This document shows, one piece after another, positions 34,061 through 34,138 of a DNA stretch of 34,138 bases. The notes below the pieces were generated by a model. It was not told the DNA's origin. It made no database searches and saw only the letters and a list, made by a program, of their open reading frames with translations. How positions within the stretch are numbered: the first letter of the stretch is position 1; each line of letters begins with the position of its first letter. The DNA is from Bacteroidaceae bacterium (lineage in GTDB: Bacteria > Bacteroidota > Bacteroidia > Bacteroidales > Bacteroidaceae): NCBI GenBank assembly GCA_017447625.1, contig JAFSNB010000009.1, forward strand, positions 1 to 34,138, in the 5' to 3' direction. The translations under genes and the position numbers were made by a program.

Positions 34061-34138
34061 CAGCAACTCCCCACTTTCACCCTCTCACACATACCCGACA
34101 GCAGCCACGACAGCCCCGCACGACATCCAAAAACGCCC

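Noticed and set aside
33019-34138. Phage genes read with a reassigned stop codon
   Set aside because: Each 100-base unit contains TAA and TGA as well as TAG in several frames on both strands, and the period is not a multiple of three. No single reassignment opens a frame.

Overview
The window looks like chromosome of a Bacteroidales bacterium, most likely Prevotellaceae or a close relative. The grounds are TAnnTTTG (-7) promoter motifs with weak -33 TTTG boxes in front of many genes and both tRNAs, a type IX secretion (T9SS) style C-terminal sorting domain, a GH95 fucosidase, DUF4292 beside an EnvC-like protein, and an IntDOT-like integrase. The genus is inferred; no marker gene fixes it.

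Layout. 1-1430: an AbiEi/AbiEii type IV toxin-antitoxin pair, with a partial frame leaving the left edge. 1581-2141: an unknown membrane protein. 2150-6722 (minus): a cell-envelope/housekeeping cluster of dut, a TPR lipoprotein, a DUF4292 lipoprotein and an EnvC-like murein hydrolase activator. 6835-8262 (plus): dgt, divergent from dut. 8259-14829 (minus): recR, a small membrane protein, a family 2 glycosyltransferase, hisG, then sufC-sufD-sufS with 4-base stop/start overlaps and no sufB. 14949-15021: tRNA-Pro(TGG). 15349-16245 (minus): a secreted endonuclease/exonuclease/phosphatase family protein.

16453-25251 (plus) is a carbohydrate-facing block. It holds a 1214-residue secreted protein with a discoidin (F5/8 type C) domain and a T9SS tail, and then one 1281-codon frame joining a histidine-kinase-like sensor to a complete GH95 alpha-L-fucosidase. 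An AI-2E family permease starts 3 bases after that stop. The sensor-glycosidase fusion is the most unusual object here. Its topology is self-consistent: periplasmic TPR region, membrane helix, cytoplasmic ATPase-like domain, second helix, periplasmic enzyme. The kinase half has Ala where the phosphoacceptor His is expected.

25356-25428 is tRNA-Lys(TTT), followed by an integrated element that runs off the right edge. The element shows a near-copy of the tRNA 3' end, eight GTGCTAC motifs around the start of a tyrosine recombinase, overlapping hairpins in the recombinase leader, two minus-strand tail genes (a tail protein and a TP901-type tape measure) behind their own promoter, and a non-coding array of 100-base tandem units.

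The host part carries many small dispersed repeats. One A-rich family begins exactly at TAG stop codons of three genes. GC-rich palindromes sit in frame inside the TPR gene and the hisG N-terminus. A set of AT-rich intergenic modules recurs in different orders. All functional calls come from reading motifs and family resemblance; no database search was run.
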